NCBI GenBank assembly: GCA_902635965.1
Contig: CACPQA010000006.1
Span: forward strand, 1 to 64,000
DNA length: 64,000 bases
Direction of reading: 5' to 3'
Origin: an uncultured Bacteroidota bacterium
GTDB taxonomy: Bacteria > Bacteroidota > Bacteroidia > Flavobacteriales > Flavobacteriaceae
The translations under genes were made by a program, and so were the position numbers. The notes below the pieces were generated by a model. The model was not told the DNA's origin. It saw nothing but the letters and a program-made list of their open reading frames with translations, and ran no database searches. Positions 19,862-29,492 of the stretch are shown piece by piece. The first letter of the stretch is position 1, and every line of letters starts with the position of its first letter.

Positions 19862-21433
19862 TTACCACTCAACTAATGGAGAAGGGTAGTAGTTTATTTT
19901 TCTTTCTTCCCATAAAAATCGATGACTAGCAATTCTACTTATAAAATCTTTCCATTCCCTTTTGCCTGGATTAGTCCAGCCAATTTCAGAGTATGCAGGT
20001 AATCTGGGGAAGGTAAGGTAATCTATATCCTCTGAGGTTGATATTGTTTCTGACCATAGTGGTGCTTCAATACCTATAATTTTACTTTTTGGTATTTGTG
20101 GGAATTCTTTTTCTATTTTCCAATCATAAGCAGTCTTTAAGCTAATATATCCTGGCCAGTTAAGACCTAATTTGGTTAGACTGTCGTATTTAATATCTAA
20201 ATACATTTTAGAGGCTGGAGAAATCAAAACATCACCACCTTTCTTCATACCAACACTAATATTTTTTAAGCCTTTATCTTGGTGTTTTAAATCCTCAATG
20301 TTTGTAACTACTTTGTCTTTTTGTGTTATGTTCCATAATTGTAAAACTGTATTTGGAGTTATATCAGCAACACCAATATCATCCCAGCCAATAACTTTCT
20401 TACCATATTTATTTACAATCTGAGACGTTTTTGAAATAAACTCTAGGTAGTCACTAGGTTTTGTTACATGTGATTCGTCTCCTCCAATATGAAAATATTC
20501 TCCAGGCGTAATTGCAGAAACCTCTTTTATAACGTCATCAATAAATTTAAAAGTATAGCTATTGTTACAAAGAGTGCTAAAACCAACATTAGTTCCCGTA
20601 TATGCTTTTTTTAGTTTCCCGTCACAATTAAGATTCGCATAGGATGATAAAGCTGCATTTGTATGCCCAGGGATATTGACTTCAGGAATAATGGTTATAA
20701 ATTTATTTCTAGCATATTTTACTATATCCTTGTAGTCTTTTTGTGAGTAGTATCCTCCTTTACCACCTCCAACTTGAGTTTTTCCTCCAATAAGGGTTAG
20801 TTTAGGTCTAGATTTAATCTCAATTCTCCAGCCTTGGTCATTTGTTAATCCAAGATGTAAAAAATTAATCTTATAGTCAGATACCAAATCAATAAATCTT
20901 TTCAACTGATCGACATTAAAAAAATGCCGAGAAACATCAAGCATAGTTGATCTAAATTTATATTCAGGGTAATCTAAAATCTTTCCTGTTGGAACAAAGT
21001 TTGGATGTTCTTTGTGTTTTCTAAGTTCAATTAATTGTTTAAGAGTTTGCCAAGCCCTGTAAACACCCTCATCATTACTTGATTTAATTAAAATAGATTT
21101 TCTATCTATATCTAGAAGATAGGCCTCATTGTTTTCTGATTTAAACTTTTTATCAATTTCTATAACTAAATTCCCTCTGTTAGTACTTCTTTTAATTATT
21201 TTAATATCGCTTTTTGTCAAATCTTCCCACTCCTTTTTAATAATATTAGCTATTTCCAATTCACCATTACTAGCAATTAATAAAATAGAGTTGATTTCAA
21301 GAGCGCTTTCATATGACTCAATGTTGTTGGGGTAGGGTACAAACTCTGTTTTTTCTATCGAATCAATTAATGGTGCTTTTTTGGCACATGAGACAATTAA
21401 GCAAATTAAAACTATAAGTATTCTATTTTTCAT
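19862..21433 (-). CDS. GH20 beta-N-acetylhexosaminidase, lipoprotein (divergent second type)
   Basis: Start reset to MKNRILIVLICLIVSCAKK; VSRHFFNVDQLKRFIDLVSDYKINFLHLGLTNDQGWRIEI; catalytic HIGGDES. Confidence 0.92.
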   Translation of the reverse strand: MKNRILIVLICLIVSCAKKAPLIDSIEKTEFVPYPNNIESYESALEINSILLIASNGELEIANIIKKEWEDLTKSDIKIIKRSTNRGNLVIEIDKKFKSENNEAYLLDIDRKSILIKSSNDEGVYRAWQTLKQLIELRKHKEHPNFVPTGKILDYPEYKFRSTMLDVSRHFFNVDQLKRFIDLVSDYKINFLHLGLTNDQGWRIEIKSRPKLTLIGGKTQVGGGKGGYYSQKDYKDIVKYARNKFITIIPEVNIPGHTNAALSSYANLNCDGKLKKAYTGTNVGFSTLCNNSYTFKFIDDVIKEVSAITPGEYFHIGGDESHVTKPSDYLEFISKTSQIVNKYGKKVIGWDDIGVADITPNTVLQLWNITQKDKVVTNIEDLKHQDKGLKNISVGMKKGGDVLISPASKMYLDIKYDSLTKLGLNWPGYISLKTAYDWKIEKEFPQIPKSKIIGIEAPLWSETISTSEDIDYLTFPRLPAYSEIGWTNPGKREWKDFISRIASHRFLWEERKINYYPSPLVEW

Positions 21434-21443
21434 ATTTAATTTT

Positions 21444-22829
21444 TCATAAAACAATTCCAAGAGGTTCTGTTTCTTTCCATTTTCCTCTTGTAAAATCTGG
21501 AAAATTTTGAGGATTTCCTCCACTATCTATGGACTTTGCACTTAATGGTGTTACTGCACTCCAAAATGCCCCCTCGTAAACATTTTGATCAAGTGGTTCG
21601 CCCTTTTGTAAACATTCTATAACTCTGTACATCATAATACCGTCCATACCACCATGCCCACTGTCAGCAGTTTTTTTATTCAGTTTCTTGTAAAGAGGGT
21701 GGTCGTATTTTTCGTAAATCTCTGACAAATCTTTTCCCTCAATCCAAGGAAAGTAACCTATTGAATTTTGGTTTTCTTCAGAGTCAAAAAACACTCTTGT
21801 TGGAAAACCAGTAAGTGCACCCATTGTTCCCTGTATAAGATTATGTCGAGTATATGGCCTAGGACTTGTTTCGTCCCATTGAATCATGATTGTTTTTCCG
21901 TAAGTTGTTTGAATTATTGAAGTGTTTATATCACCATTTTTAAATTCCAAATTATTCCATTCATGACTTTTATCGAAATATTTTTTGGCCATTAAATACC
22001 TTCCTTTAGAAGGTGATGATAAAGAAACTATCTTATTAAAGTTGTCTTCCTTTCTAGCCAAGCTCATATATTGAGCTACCGGGCCAAGTCCATGAGTTGG
22101 GTATAAGTTTCCTATATTTTTTGAATATTGTTTTGTTCTCCAAGACCCTGTTCCAGGGTGACCATCGAAAGAAGTTTCATCCTTTTGAAACATTTGAGCT
22201 CTTAAGTCGTGAATATAAGAAGCTTCTCCGTGGATTAAATCTCCAATTAATCCTTTCCTACATATATTTAAAAACATTAACTCTTCTCTACCATAGTTTA
22301 CGTTTTCGAGCATCATGCAATGTTTACGTGTTTTCTCAGAGGCATTAATAATTCCCCAGAGGTCTTCAATTGTGTTTGCCAGCGGAACCTCTACGAAAGC
22401 ATGGGAGCCTAGCTCCATGGACTTTATAGCCATCGGAGCATGATTATCCCAATTAGTCGAAATAAAAACGACATCAGGTTTAGTTTCCTTGATCATTTCA
22501 ATCCACAAATTATCTTTTCCCCAATAACCCTTAATAGATTTTTCTGAATTTAAAGAGCTTATGGTTTCCTTAACCCGAGCTTCATATAGGTCACAGATTC
22601 CAACAATTTCAGTTCCCTTGAAGCTTTTAAAATTTCTAGCATGTGATCTTCCTCTATCTCCAACACCCACGAATGCCGCTTTTATTTCACTTATTGGATT
22701 GGCTTTAAAGCCTCCCATATATATCTGATTATTATTTTTTGTCTCGGTTTCACATGAGTTTAGAAGATGAAATCCAGTGAAGGATAGCCCTGCAATGGAA
22801 GCTTGATTGATAAATTTTCTTCGTTTCAT
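21444..22829 (-). CDS. GH109-type Gfo/Idh/MocA glycosidase (alpha-N-acetylgalactosaminidase-like), Tat/lipoprotein signal
   Basis: MKRRKFINQ twin-Arg plus LLNSCE lipobox; FVGVGDRGRSH, FVEVPLANTIEDLW, CMMLENVNYGREELMFLN, HGEASYIHDLRAQMF, GTGSWRT..GNLYPTHGLGPVAQYM are GH109-like blocks. Confidence 0.88.
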   Translation of the reverse strand: MKRRKFINQASIAGLSFTGFHLLNSCETETKNNNQIYMGGFKANPISEIKAAFVGVGDRGRSHARNFKSFKGTEIVGICDLYEARVKETISSLNSEKSIKGYWGKDNLWIEMIKETKPDVVFISTNWDNHAPMAIKSMELGSHAFVEVPLANTIEDLWGIINASEKTRKHCMMLENVNYGREELMFLNICRKGLIGDLIHGEASYIHDLRAQMFQKDETSFDGHPGTGSWRTKQYSKNIGNLYPTHGLGPVAQYMSLARKEDNFNKIVSLSSPSKGRYLMAKKYFDKSHEWNNLEFKNGDINTSIIQTTYGKTIMIQWDETSPRPYTRHNLIQGTMGALTGFPTRVFFDSEENQNSIGYFPWIEGKDLSEIYEKYDHPLYKKLNKKTADSGHGGMDGIMMYRVIECLQKGEPLDQNVYEGAFWSAVTPLSAKSIDSGGNPQNFPDFTRGKWKETEPLGIVL

Positions 22830-22852
22830 ATCTAATAAAATTAATTATAATT

Positions 22853-25657
22853 CTACTTTTTTTTAATAATTACTAATGAAGGGTCAAATGGATAACGTCC
22901 AAAATCTTTTCCGTAAATTGCCATCCCGCCTTCGCCAGTTGTTTCAAGAAAAACTTTTATGAATCCATTTTTTTTAGATTCGATTAATTCTTCCCCAGAG
23001 ACAGGAACCTTAACCAAGTATCCATATGACCCAGCCTCTTTCAGAAATGGCCTTTCCTCTTCTGGTTTTTCCCAATAATCCTTGTCTTTTATATTAGGTG
23101 AATATATTTTTTGATTGTGCCAAGATAGAATTCCTCTGTGATCAGCGGGATCATCAACTAAAACTTTTTTTAATTTTCTTTTATTGTTAATTGATATACT
23201 AATTTCGGAAGGAAACATTATTTCGTCTGTCATTGGATAAGAATTTGGATTACTGTGGGGACTAACCTTTGAACCTCTCATATAATCAATTCCTGTTTCA
23301 TCATATTCTTTTTCCTTGTCTTTGTCATAAAGCTGCTTAGATGAAGCCTCAACTATGAAATAAGATTCTTTGTTGCCATCCAAGTCTAAATTTGATGGAA
23401 TTGGTATTTTTAATTCAAAAAAACCTTTTCCGGTTCCATTTACTTTAAGTCCGTCTAGTACCTCCCATTTCCTTTTACTCCATTTAGATGATGAGTAATC
23501 CTTAACAGGTATTGATGAAACGAATGTCTTTGGTATTTTAATTTCTGATTTTACAACCAAATGGATAAAGTTTCTATGAATAATTTTTCCTTCTTTGGTT
23601 TTAAGAGTAAAATTAATTTTTGATAGTCCAGAGTATTTAGAGGTCTTTATTTCGATAGGGGAGACGAATTTATTCATCCAAGGGAAATAGTCAATCTTTA
23701 CTACTCCTTTATCAATTTCCTTCTCAATTCCCATGTAGTCTAAGTGAAGCATTTGATAATGTAAGAATAGTTCGTTACCATAATTTTTGTTGGTCATTGA
23801 AGATATATAGATTGGTATTTCTATATTTTCATTACCCTTAACAGTCCGTGTTATATCACTTCCATTAGATACATAAATAACTGAATGAAAGTCATTTAGA
23901 CTCATACCATTAAATATACTGTTTAAGCCTGTATCTTTCTCACTTCTGTCATATCTCCAGTACCCATTCCATTCATTTATGACATCATGATGTTCAGTAT
24001 ACAGCCAACCAGCGACTTCAGGAAATTTTCTAAAACTATTCATCATTCTATGGTAATCATAACTCCAATCTACATCTCCAGTGCTTCCACTGTATCCCCA
24101 AACATTACCACATTCAGAGTTTAAAAAAGGCTGACTTTCTTGTTTGAATCCATCGTAATATAAATGATTTCCACCTTTAAAGTTTTTTTTAACCTGATCT
24201 TTTAAATAGTCTTCCCAATCATATCCAGGTAAATAGGCATGCCATGAGTTTAAATCTGTTGCAGTGTGTAAGCCTTCGCAGCACAGCGAATTGTCCTCAA
24301 TCAATCTTGATTGGTCTAAACCTTTTGCCTTATAATACATAGATGTTACCCAATTATATGTCTCAGGAAGAATATTTTCATTATTATTTTCACCTTTTGT
24401 TTTTAAACCCCACTGCTCGTTGAAAATAACCCAAGAAAATATTGAGGGATGATTGTAATCTCTTTTGATCATTTCTTCTAATGTGTATTCAGACTCCTTC
24501 CTCATATATTTATCTGGTTCTCCCCATGAGTTTGGTAGATCTTCAACTACTAAAATTCCCAATTTGTCTGCCCAATATAATTTTCTTGGAACTTCTAGCT
24601 TTACATGTACTCTTATCCCGTTTAATCCAATTGATTTACTCCTGAGAATTTCTTCTTTTATAAATTTATCATTAGGGAAAGTATAATATCCATAAGGGTG
24701 ATATGACTGATCTAAAGCTAATTGAAGGTAAATTGGTTTATTATTTAAAGCAACATATGGATGTTCAGTGCCTGGTAAATTCATTGTAGAAATTTTACGC
24801 ATTCCAAAATAAGATTCTACAATGTCTTTATCAAGCTTAACTTCAACCTCATATAAATAAGGATCATCTAGGGTCCATAATCTCATTTCCGGAATACCTA
24901 CATCAAAACTCATTTTTAGCTGGCCTGCTTTGATACTTGTATTCTTTTCAATAAACCCGTTTTCAGTTTTAATTTTTATATTTAAAGACAACTCCTTAGT
25001 TGCATATTTATCGAGATAAGCCTTGATATTTACTTTCTTATTGTCAATATCAGGAGTGAAATGAACAGCATCGATAAAATTATTACCTCTGGCTTCTAAA
25101 TATATAGTTTGCCATATGCCTCTCGCGTTTCCATAACCTTGTTTTCCATATAATGCGTATCCACGTTTAAATTTTCTTGGATCTCCAGCATCATCATCTA
25201 CTCTTATAACAAGATTTTGAGTCTTTCCGTAATTCAAAAAGGGAGTCAAATCAAATGAGAAAGGGACATATCCACCTTGGTGACTACCAATGAATTGACC
25301 ATCAAGCCAAATACTTGTTTCCCAATCAGAGGCACCAACTGTTATATATGTTTTTTTTGATTTCCAATTCTCAGGTACAATTATTTTTTTTTTATACCAT
25401 CCGATGTCGGCTTCATCATTTAATTGTGAAAGTTTAGATCCCCAAGGAAAAGGAACATTAATTTGCTTATCAAATTTTGTTTTGCAGTTGAACCAGTTAT
25501 TCAAAATACCAATGTTATTTGAATCGAATTTAAATTCCCAAGCGCCATTCAAATTAATCCACTGCGGTCTTTTAAAATCAGGTCTAGGGTGTTCAGGCAA
25601 AGGGATTTGTCCTGTAACAAAACTCATTCCCAAAATTATAAGTAAAAAATATTTCAT
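22853..25657 (-). CDS. GH2 family glycoside hydrolase (beta-galactosidase/glucuronidase-like)
   Basis: RPQWINLNGAWEFKFD, SDWETSIWLDGQFIGSHQGGYVPFSFD, IRVHVKLEVPRKLYWADKLGILVVEDLP, NHPSIFSWVIFNEQWG. Confidence 0.9.
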   Translation of the reverse strand: MKYFLLIILGMSFVTGQIPLPEHPRPDFKRPQWINLNGAWEFKFDSNNIGILNNWFNCKTKFDKQINVPFPWGSKLSQLNDEADIGWYKKKIIVPENWKSKKTYITVGASDWETSIWLDGQFIGSHQGGYVPFSFDLTPFLNYGKTQNLVIRVDDDAGDPRKFKRGYALYGKQGYGNARGIWQTIYLEARGNNFIDAVHFTPDIDNKKVNIKAYLDKYATKELSLNIKIKTENGFIEKNTSIKAGQLKMSFDVGIPEMRLWTLDDPYLYEVEVKLDKDIVESYFGMRKISTMNLPGTEHPYVALNNKPIYLQLALDQSYHPYGYYTFPNDKFIKEEILRSKSIGLNGIRVHVKLEVPRKLYWADKLGILVVEDLPNSWGEPDKYMRKESEYTLEEMIKRDYNHPSIFSWVIFNEQWGLKTKGENNNENILPETYNWVTSMYYKAKGLDQSRLIEDNSLCCEGLHTATDLNSWHAYLPGYDWEDYLKDQVKKNFKGGNHLYYDGFKQESQPFLNSECGNVWGYSGSTGDVDWSYDYHRMMNSFRKFPEVAGWLYTEHHDVINEWNGYWRYDRSEKDTGLNSIFNGMSLNDFHSVIYVSNGSDITRTVKGNENIEIPIYISSMTNKNYGNELFLHYQMLHLDYMGIEKEIDKGVVKIDYFPWMNKFVSPIEIKTSKYSGLSKINFTLKTKEGKIIHRNFIHLVVKSEIKIPKTFVSSIPVKDYSSSKWSKRKWEVLDGLKVNGTGKGFFELKIPIPSNLDLDGNKESYFIVEASSKQLYDKDKEKEYDETGIDYMRGSKVSPHSNPNSYPMTDEIMFPSEISISINNKRKLKKVLVDDPADHRGILSWHNQKIYSPNIKDKDYWEKPEEERPFLKEAGSYGYLVKVPVSGEELIESKKNGFIKVFLETTGEGGMAIYGKDFGRYPFDPSLVIIKKK

Positions 25658-25660
25658 TAT

Positions 25661-26896
25661 TTAATCAGCCCCATTTACAGATTCAGTCAAATTTTTAATC
25701 AATTCAACTTCCTCGTTAGAAAATGGCTCTCCGTTTGGATAAAATATATCATGATGCCATAATTTTGGAGGTTCAGTGAAGGTTGAATCCCAACTCTTCC
25801 AAGGATAAATTGTATTTGTTTTTCCAGAAACCAATCCCCAATTAAATGCAGCTATCTTATTTTCCATAAAAATTGGTAGAATATCCTCAAAAGTACTTCC
25901 AGCACCACGAGCAATATATTCACTGCAAATAAGAGGCCTATTGTAAATTTTAAGTTCTTTGATTCTTTTTAAAACATTCTCCTTACCAGAATATTCATGA
26001 AAAGATATAATATCAGAGTTACTAATTATAAACTTATCTAAGTCAGATAAAACATTTAAGGGAGACCAATTTGTGTCCCAATTGTATATTCCCATTGTAA
26101 TTGGTTGGGAGGGATTAGATTCTCGGACCCAATTCACAGTTTTTTTTAATAAAGAAAGAGTATAGGTTTTTTTTATTGACTTTGGATCAATCTTACTTAA
26201 ATTATAAGAGGAATAATTATCATTTGTAATTTCAACTCCAATTTTCTTGTATAATTCTATAGCCCTTTCTTTTGTAATATCGTGAGATGATATACCCGTA
26301 ATCCCAGGCTCATTATAGAGATCCCAAGCTAAAACTCGTGGGTCATTAGCAAATTTATTCACAACCCCTTTAACATAAGATTCAAGTTTATAGTGACTTA
26401 ACGTATCATATAAAATTTTTGCTCCAGGAGATTGAACCCATCCTGAATTGTGAACCATTGGAATAGGCTTGGGTTGTTTTCCAAGTTTAGGTACTGGATG
26501 CCAAACGTCGTCAAAGAAAACAAACATTGTTTTGATACCATGCTTTTCTGATAGATCCAAGAATTTGTTAATTCTATTTAAAAATCCCAGTGAATCTTGT
26601 TCCCAAAGGAGGTCATGTAGATATACACGATGTGCATTCATGCCTATGCTTGCTGACAACTCCAACTCTTTATCAATCAATTCTTGATTAAATGTTTCCT
26701 CTTGCCAGAATTCAAGCTGGTTTATGGAAGAGCTTGTTATAAAGTTAGCGCCCACTAACCATGGTTGATTTTCATACCATCGATTAATTCGTTCCTTTGA
26801 CCATCTTGGATCTTTTTTTTCCATAATGGAATTGTTTTTACACCCAAGTAAGAGTAAAAACAATGACGACAAAGTTATTTTGGTAAATAGTTTCAT
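25661..26896 (-). CDS. GH5-like (clan GH-A) TIM-barrel glycoside hydrolase, lipoprotein
   Basis: Lipobox LLLLGCKNN; putative acid/base WDLYNEPG and nucleophile LICSEYIARG. Confidence 0.75.
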   Translation of the reverse strand: MKLFTKITLSSLFLLLLGCKNNSIMEKKDPRWSKERINRWYENQPWLVGANFITSSSINQLEFWQEETFNQELIDKELELSASIGMNAHRVYLHDLLWEQDSLGFLNRINKFLDLSEKHGIKTMFVFFDDVWHPVPKLGKQPKPIPMVHNSGWVQSPGAKILYDTLSHYKLESYVKGVVNKFANDPRVLAWDLYNEPGITGISSHDITKERAIELYKKIGVEITNDNYSSYNLSKIDPKSIKKTYTLSLLKKTVNWVRESNPSQPITMGIYNWDTNWSPLNVLSDLDKFIISNSDIISFHEYSGKENVLKRIKELKIYNRPLICSEYIARGAGSTFEDILPIFMENKIAAFNWGLVSGKTNTIYPWKSWDSTFTEPPKLWHHDIFYPNGEPFSNEEVELIKNLTESVNGAD

Positions 26897-27098
26897 AATA
26901 TTAGTTTTCCCACAATCTATTTAAAAACTTTGAATAATTCAATAATAAAATGGATTTATCTGAAATAATTAAATTCAGCTGAACATGATTTTTGATCTAA
27001 TATTTAATATGAAAATTTCATAACCATACTAATGAGCTAATAATCTGTTTTTTAGTTAATTAAAAATTATTATTTATATTAACGTTTTAAAAGTTATT

Positions 27099-27809
27099 TT
27101 GGATAATTCTAGATATATAAGTAATCAGAATATTACAGTTGCTATAGATTGTGTGATTTTTGGTTTTGACTTAAAAAAATTGAACTTATTATTATTTAAA
27201 AGAAGAGTTAGTCCATTTAAAGGGTCATGGTCCCTAATTGGTGAGGTTCTTGAAAATAATATATCATTAAATCAAAGTGCTACAGATATTCTTTCCAAAC
27301 TTACAGGACTTGAAAACATTTATTTAAAACAACTTAAAACTTATGGTGCTTTGAATAGAGATCCTCAAGAAAGGGTTATTTCAATTGTTTATTTTAGCTT
27401 AATAAGAGTTGATAAACTTAGCCTCAAAATGGTTGAAAATTATGATGCTAAATGGTTTGCTTTTAATGAGTTACCTGAATTAATTTTGGATCATAGTCAG
27501 ATGGTAAAAGATTCGATTAGTGAGTTAAGAAATATTGCTAAAGACCAACCCTTAGGATTTGAATTACTTCCTAAATTATTTACCCTGCCTCAATTACAAA
27601 CTCTTTACGAGTGCATTTACAACACCAAATTTGACTCAAGAAACTTTAGAAAGAAAATCCTATCTCTTAATATCCTTGAAAAAACTAATCTAAAAGACAA
27701 GTCAACTTCTCGAAAAGGTGCCTATCTTTTTGGTTTTAAAGAAAATGTTTTGAATAATTACCAAAAAGATGAAGGAACATACAATACAAAAGATGTTTTT
27801 CAGTTTTGA
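27099..27809 (+). CDS. NrtR/AraR-type transcriptional regulator: degenerate Nudix domain plus winged helix; TTG start
   Basis: VAIDCVIFGFDLKKLNLLLFKRRVSPFKGSWSLIGE...LTGL..IYLKQLKTYGALNRDPQERVISIVYFSLI; C-terminal LFTLPQLQTLYECIYNTKFDSRNFRKKIL wHTH. Confidence 0.88.
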   Translation: MDNSRYISNQNITVAIDCVIFGFDLKKLNLLLFKRRVSPFKGSWSLIGEVLENNISLNQSATDILSKLTGLENIYLKQLKTYGALNRDPQERVISIVYFSLIRVDKLSLKMVENYDAKWFAFNELPELILDHSQMVKDSISELRNIAKDQPLGFELLPKLFTLPQLQTLYECIYNTKFDSRNFRKKILSLNILEKTNLKDKSTSRKGAYLFGFKENVLNNYQKDEGTYNTKDVFQF

Positions 27810-29447
27810 TTATTCAATTTCCTTGTTAGGATCGCACCATAAACAACCATCTTTTTTAAAATTAAATCCAACTAAAATTGAATCTTGTCTACTGTCTTTA
27901 ATAATTAAAGTTAAAATTTTATCTACCCTTTCAATTGTTGATAGTGTTTCATCAAAAGACTTTTTTGGTTTGTCATTCCATACTCTTTCTGAAAACACAG
28001 GAAGTCTTTTTCTAAGTACAGGTATTTCGGCTTCTCCTGACTGTTCCCAAGAACACATTTGACCTCCGATCACTTGATTAGTTTCTTTTAATTGTATTGG
28101 ATTATACCCAGGGACACTTTTAGAAAAATGTTCCCACCTCCATTTGTTCCACTTAAATATCCTCTCAGGTGACCATACAGCTCTTTGAGCCATTTTGTTT
28201 TTAACTCCCCCATAAACTGCGTACAATGGGGTCCAGGATGCGTTTACAAGGGTATATCCATCTTCGATAAGGTTTTTTGGATGATTGTAAAGTGTTTCAA
28301 ATTCAAAAACAATTATGTCTTTTGGTATTTTGATTTTTCCTTCTTTTCTAAAACCCTCCCATACTAGCATCTGTTTATCGTATTTTTTTACAATTTCGTT
28401 GATTCTAACAATAAAATATCTATATAATTCATGAACATCATCACCTAATTTATTTTTGTTCATAAAAGATTTTACCTCTTTTACATTTTTATAAAGATCT
28501 AATTTTGCTTCATCTGCACCCATATGAATGAAAGGAGAATTGTAAAAGACTTCAGCAACCTCAGCAATAATTTGGTCAAGCGCTTTATATACTTTTTCAC
28601 TAGCAATATTTATAACATTAGACTTTTTAATTCCATTATTCACGTCAAAAATTTTTGGATATGTTTCAATAAATTGCCTAGAATGACCCGGAACATCTAT
28701 TTCAGGAACAATAGTAACTCCTCTAATTTTCGCATACTCAACTAATTCCACAAAATCTTTTTTAGTATATGGTCTATCAGGTGTTGGTAAGTTTGGAAAT
28801 GAATCAGTAGGGAAAACAAAAGCTTGATCGTCAGATAAATGAAGTTGTAGGTATTTAATTTTGTAGAAACTAGCTAAATCAATAACATTTCGTATTGATT
28901 CAATGCTGTGCCACATTCTAGCAAGATCAATCATCAAACCTCTGTATGATGAATCCGGCATATCAAAAATTTTTGATTTTGGTAAAATAATAGTTTTATT
29001 ACCCTTTAATTTAATAATTTGAAGCAGTGAGGATTTTGCCATTGAGATCGCATTATATGACCCTCCTGTAATAATTACGTTTTTGTCAATTTCAATTTTA
29101 TATTCTTCATCACGTAAGCTATTGTCAATATTAAAGCTTATATCTGAGTTCATTTTTTCTGATTTCTTGAAATTTAAATTTTGAGAGAAAATTTTTTTAA
29201 AATCGTTGGTAAATAAATCAAAAAACTTTTTGGAGTTTTGACCTTTGATAAAAACAGATATAGTATTTTTTAGTTCCAATGCGTCATTATCTCTATCCTT
29301 TATTATTTCTTTTGGAGACGGAATAATCTGTATTTCTGGGGGATATTTTGATGATTTCTGACTATCGCAACCCAGCTTCAACAAGGTCAACAACAAAAAG
29401 AATGATTTTAATGTTAAGTGGCTGTTATTTTTTTTCATTAATTTCAA
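27810..29447 (-). CDS. GH20 beta-N-acetylhexosaminidase, lipoprotein (paralog of 14536..16176)
   Basis: SSYRGLMIDLARMWHSIESIRNVIDLASFYKIKYLQLHLSDDQAFVFP; HMGADEAK. Confidence 0.9.
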   Translation of the reverse strand: MKLMKKNNSHLTLKSFFLLLTLLKLGCDSQKSSKYPPEIQIIPSPKEIIKDRDNDALELKNTISVFIKGQNSKKFFDLFTNDFKKIFSQNLNFKKSEKMNSDISFNIDNSLRDEEYKIEIDKNVIITGGSYNAISMAKSSLLQIIKLKGNKTIILPKSKIFDMPDSSYRGLMIDLARMWHSIESIRNVIDLASFYKIKYLQLHLSDDQAFVFPTDSFPNLPTPDRPYTKKDFVELVEYAKIRGVTIVPEIDVPGHSRQFIETYPKIFDVNNGIKKSNVINIASEKVYKALDQIIAEVAEVFYNSPFIHMGADEAKLDLYKNVKEVKSFMNKNKLGDDVHELYRYFIVRINEIVKKYDKQMLVWEGFRKEGKIKIPKDIIVFEFETLYNHPKNLIEDGYTLVNASWTPLYAVYGGVKNKMAQRAVWSPERIFKWNKWRWEHFSKSVPGYNPIQLKETNQVIGGQMCSWEQSGEAEIPVLRKRLPVFSERVWNDKPKKSFDETLSTIERVDKILTLIIKDSRQDSILVGFNFKKDGCLWCDPNKEIE

Positions 29448-29492
29448 AATTATAAAAATTCAAAGTATTCGATTATTAAAAACTATTATATT

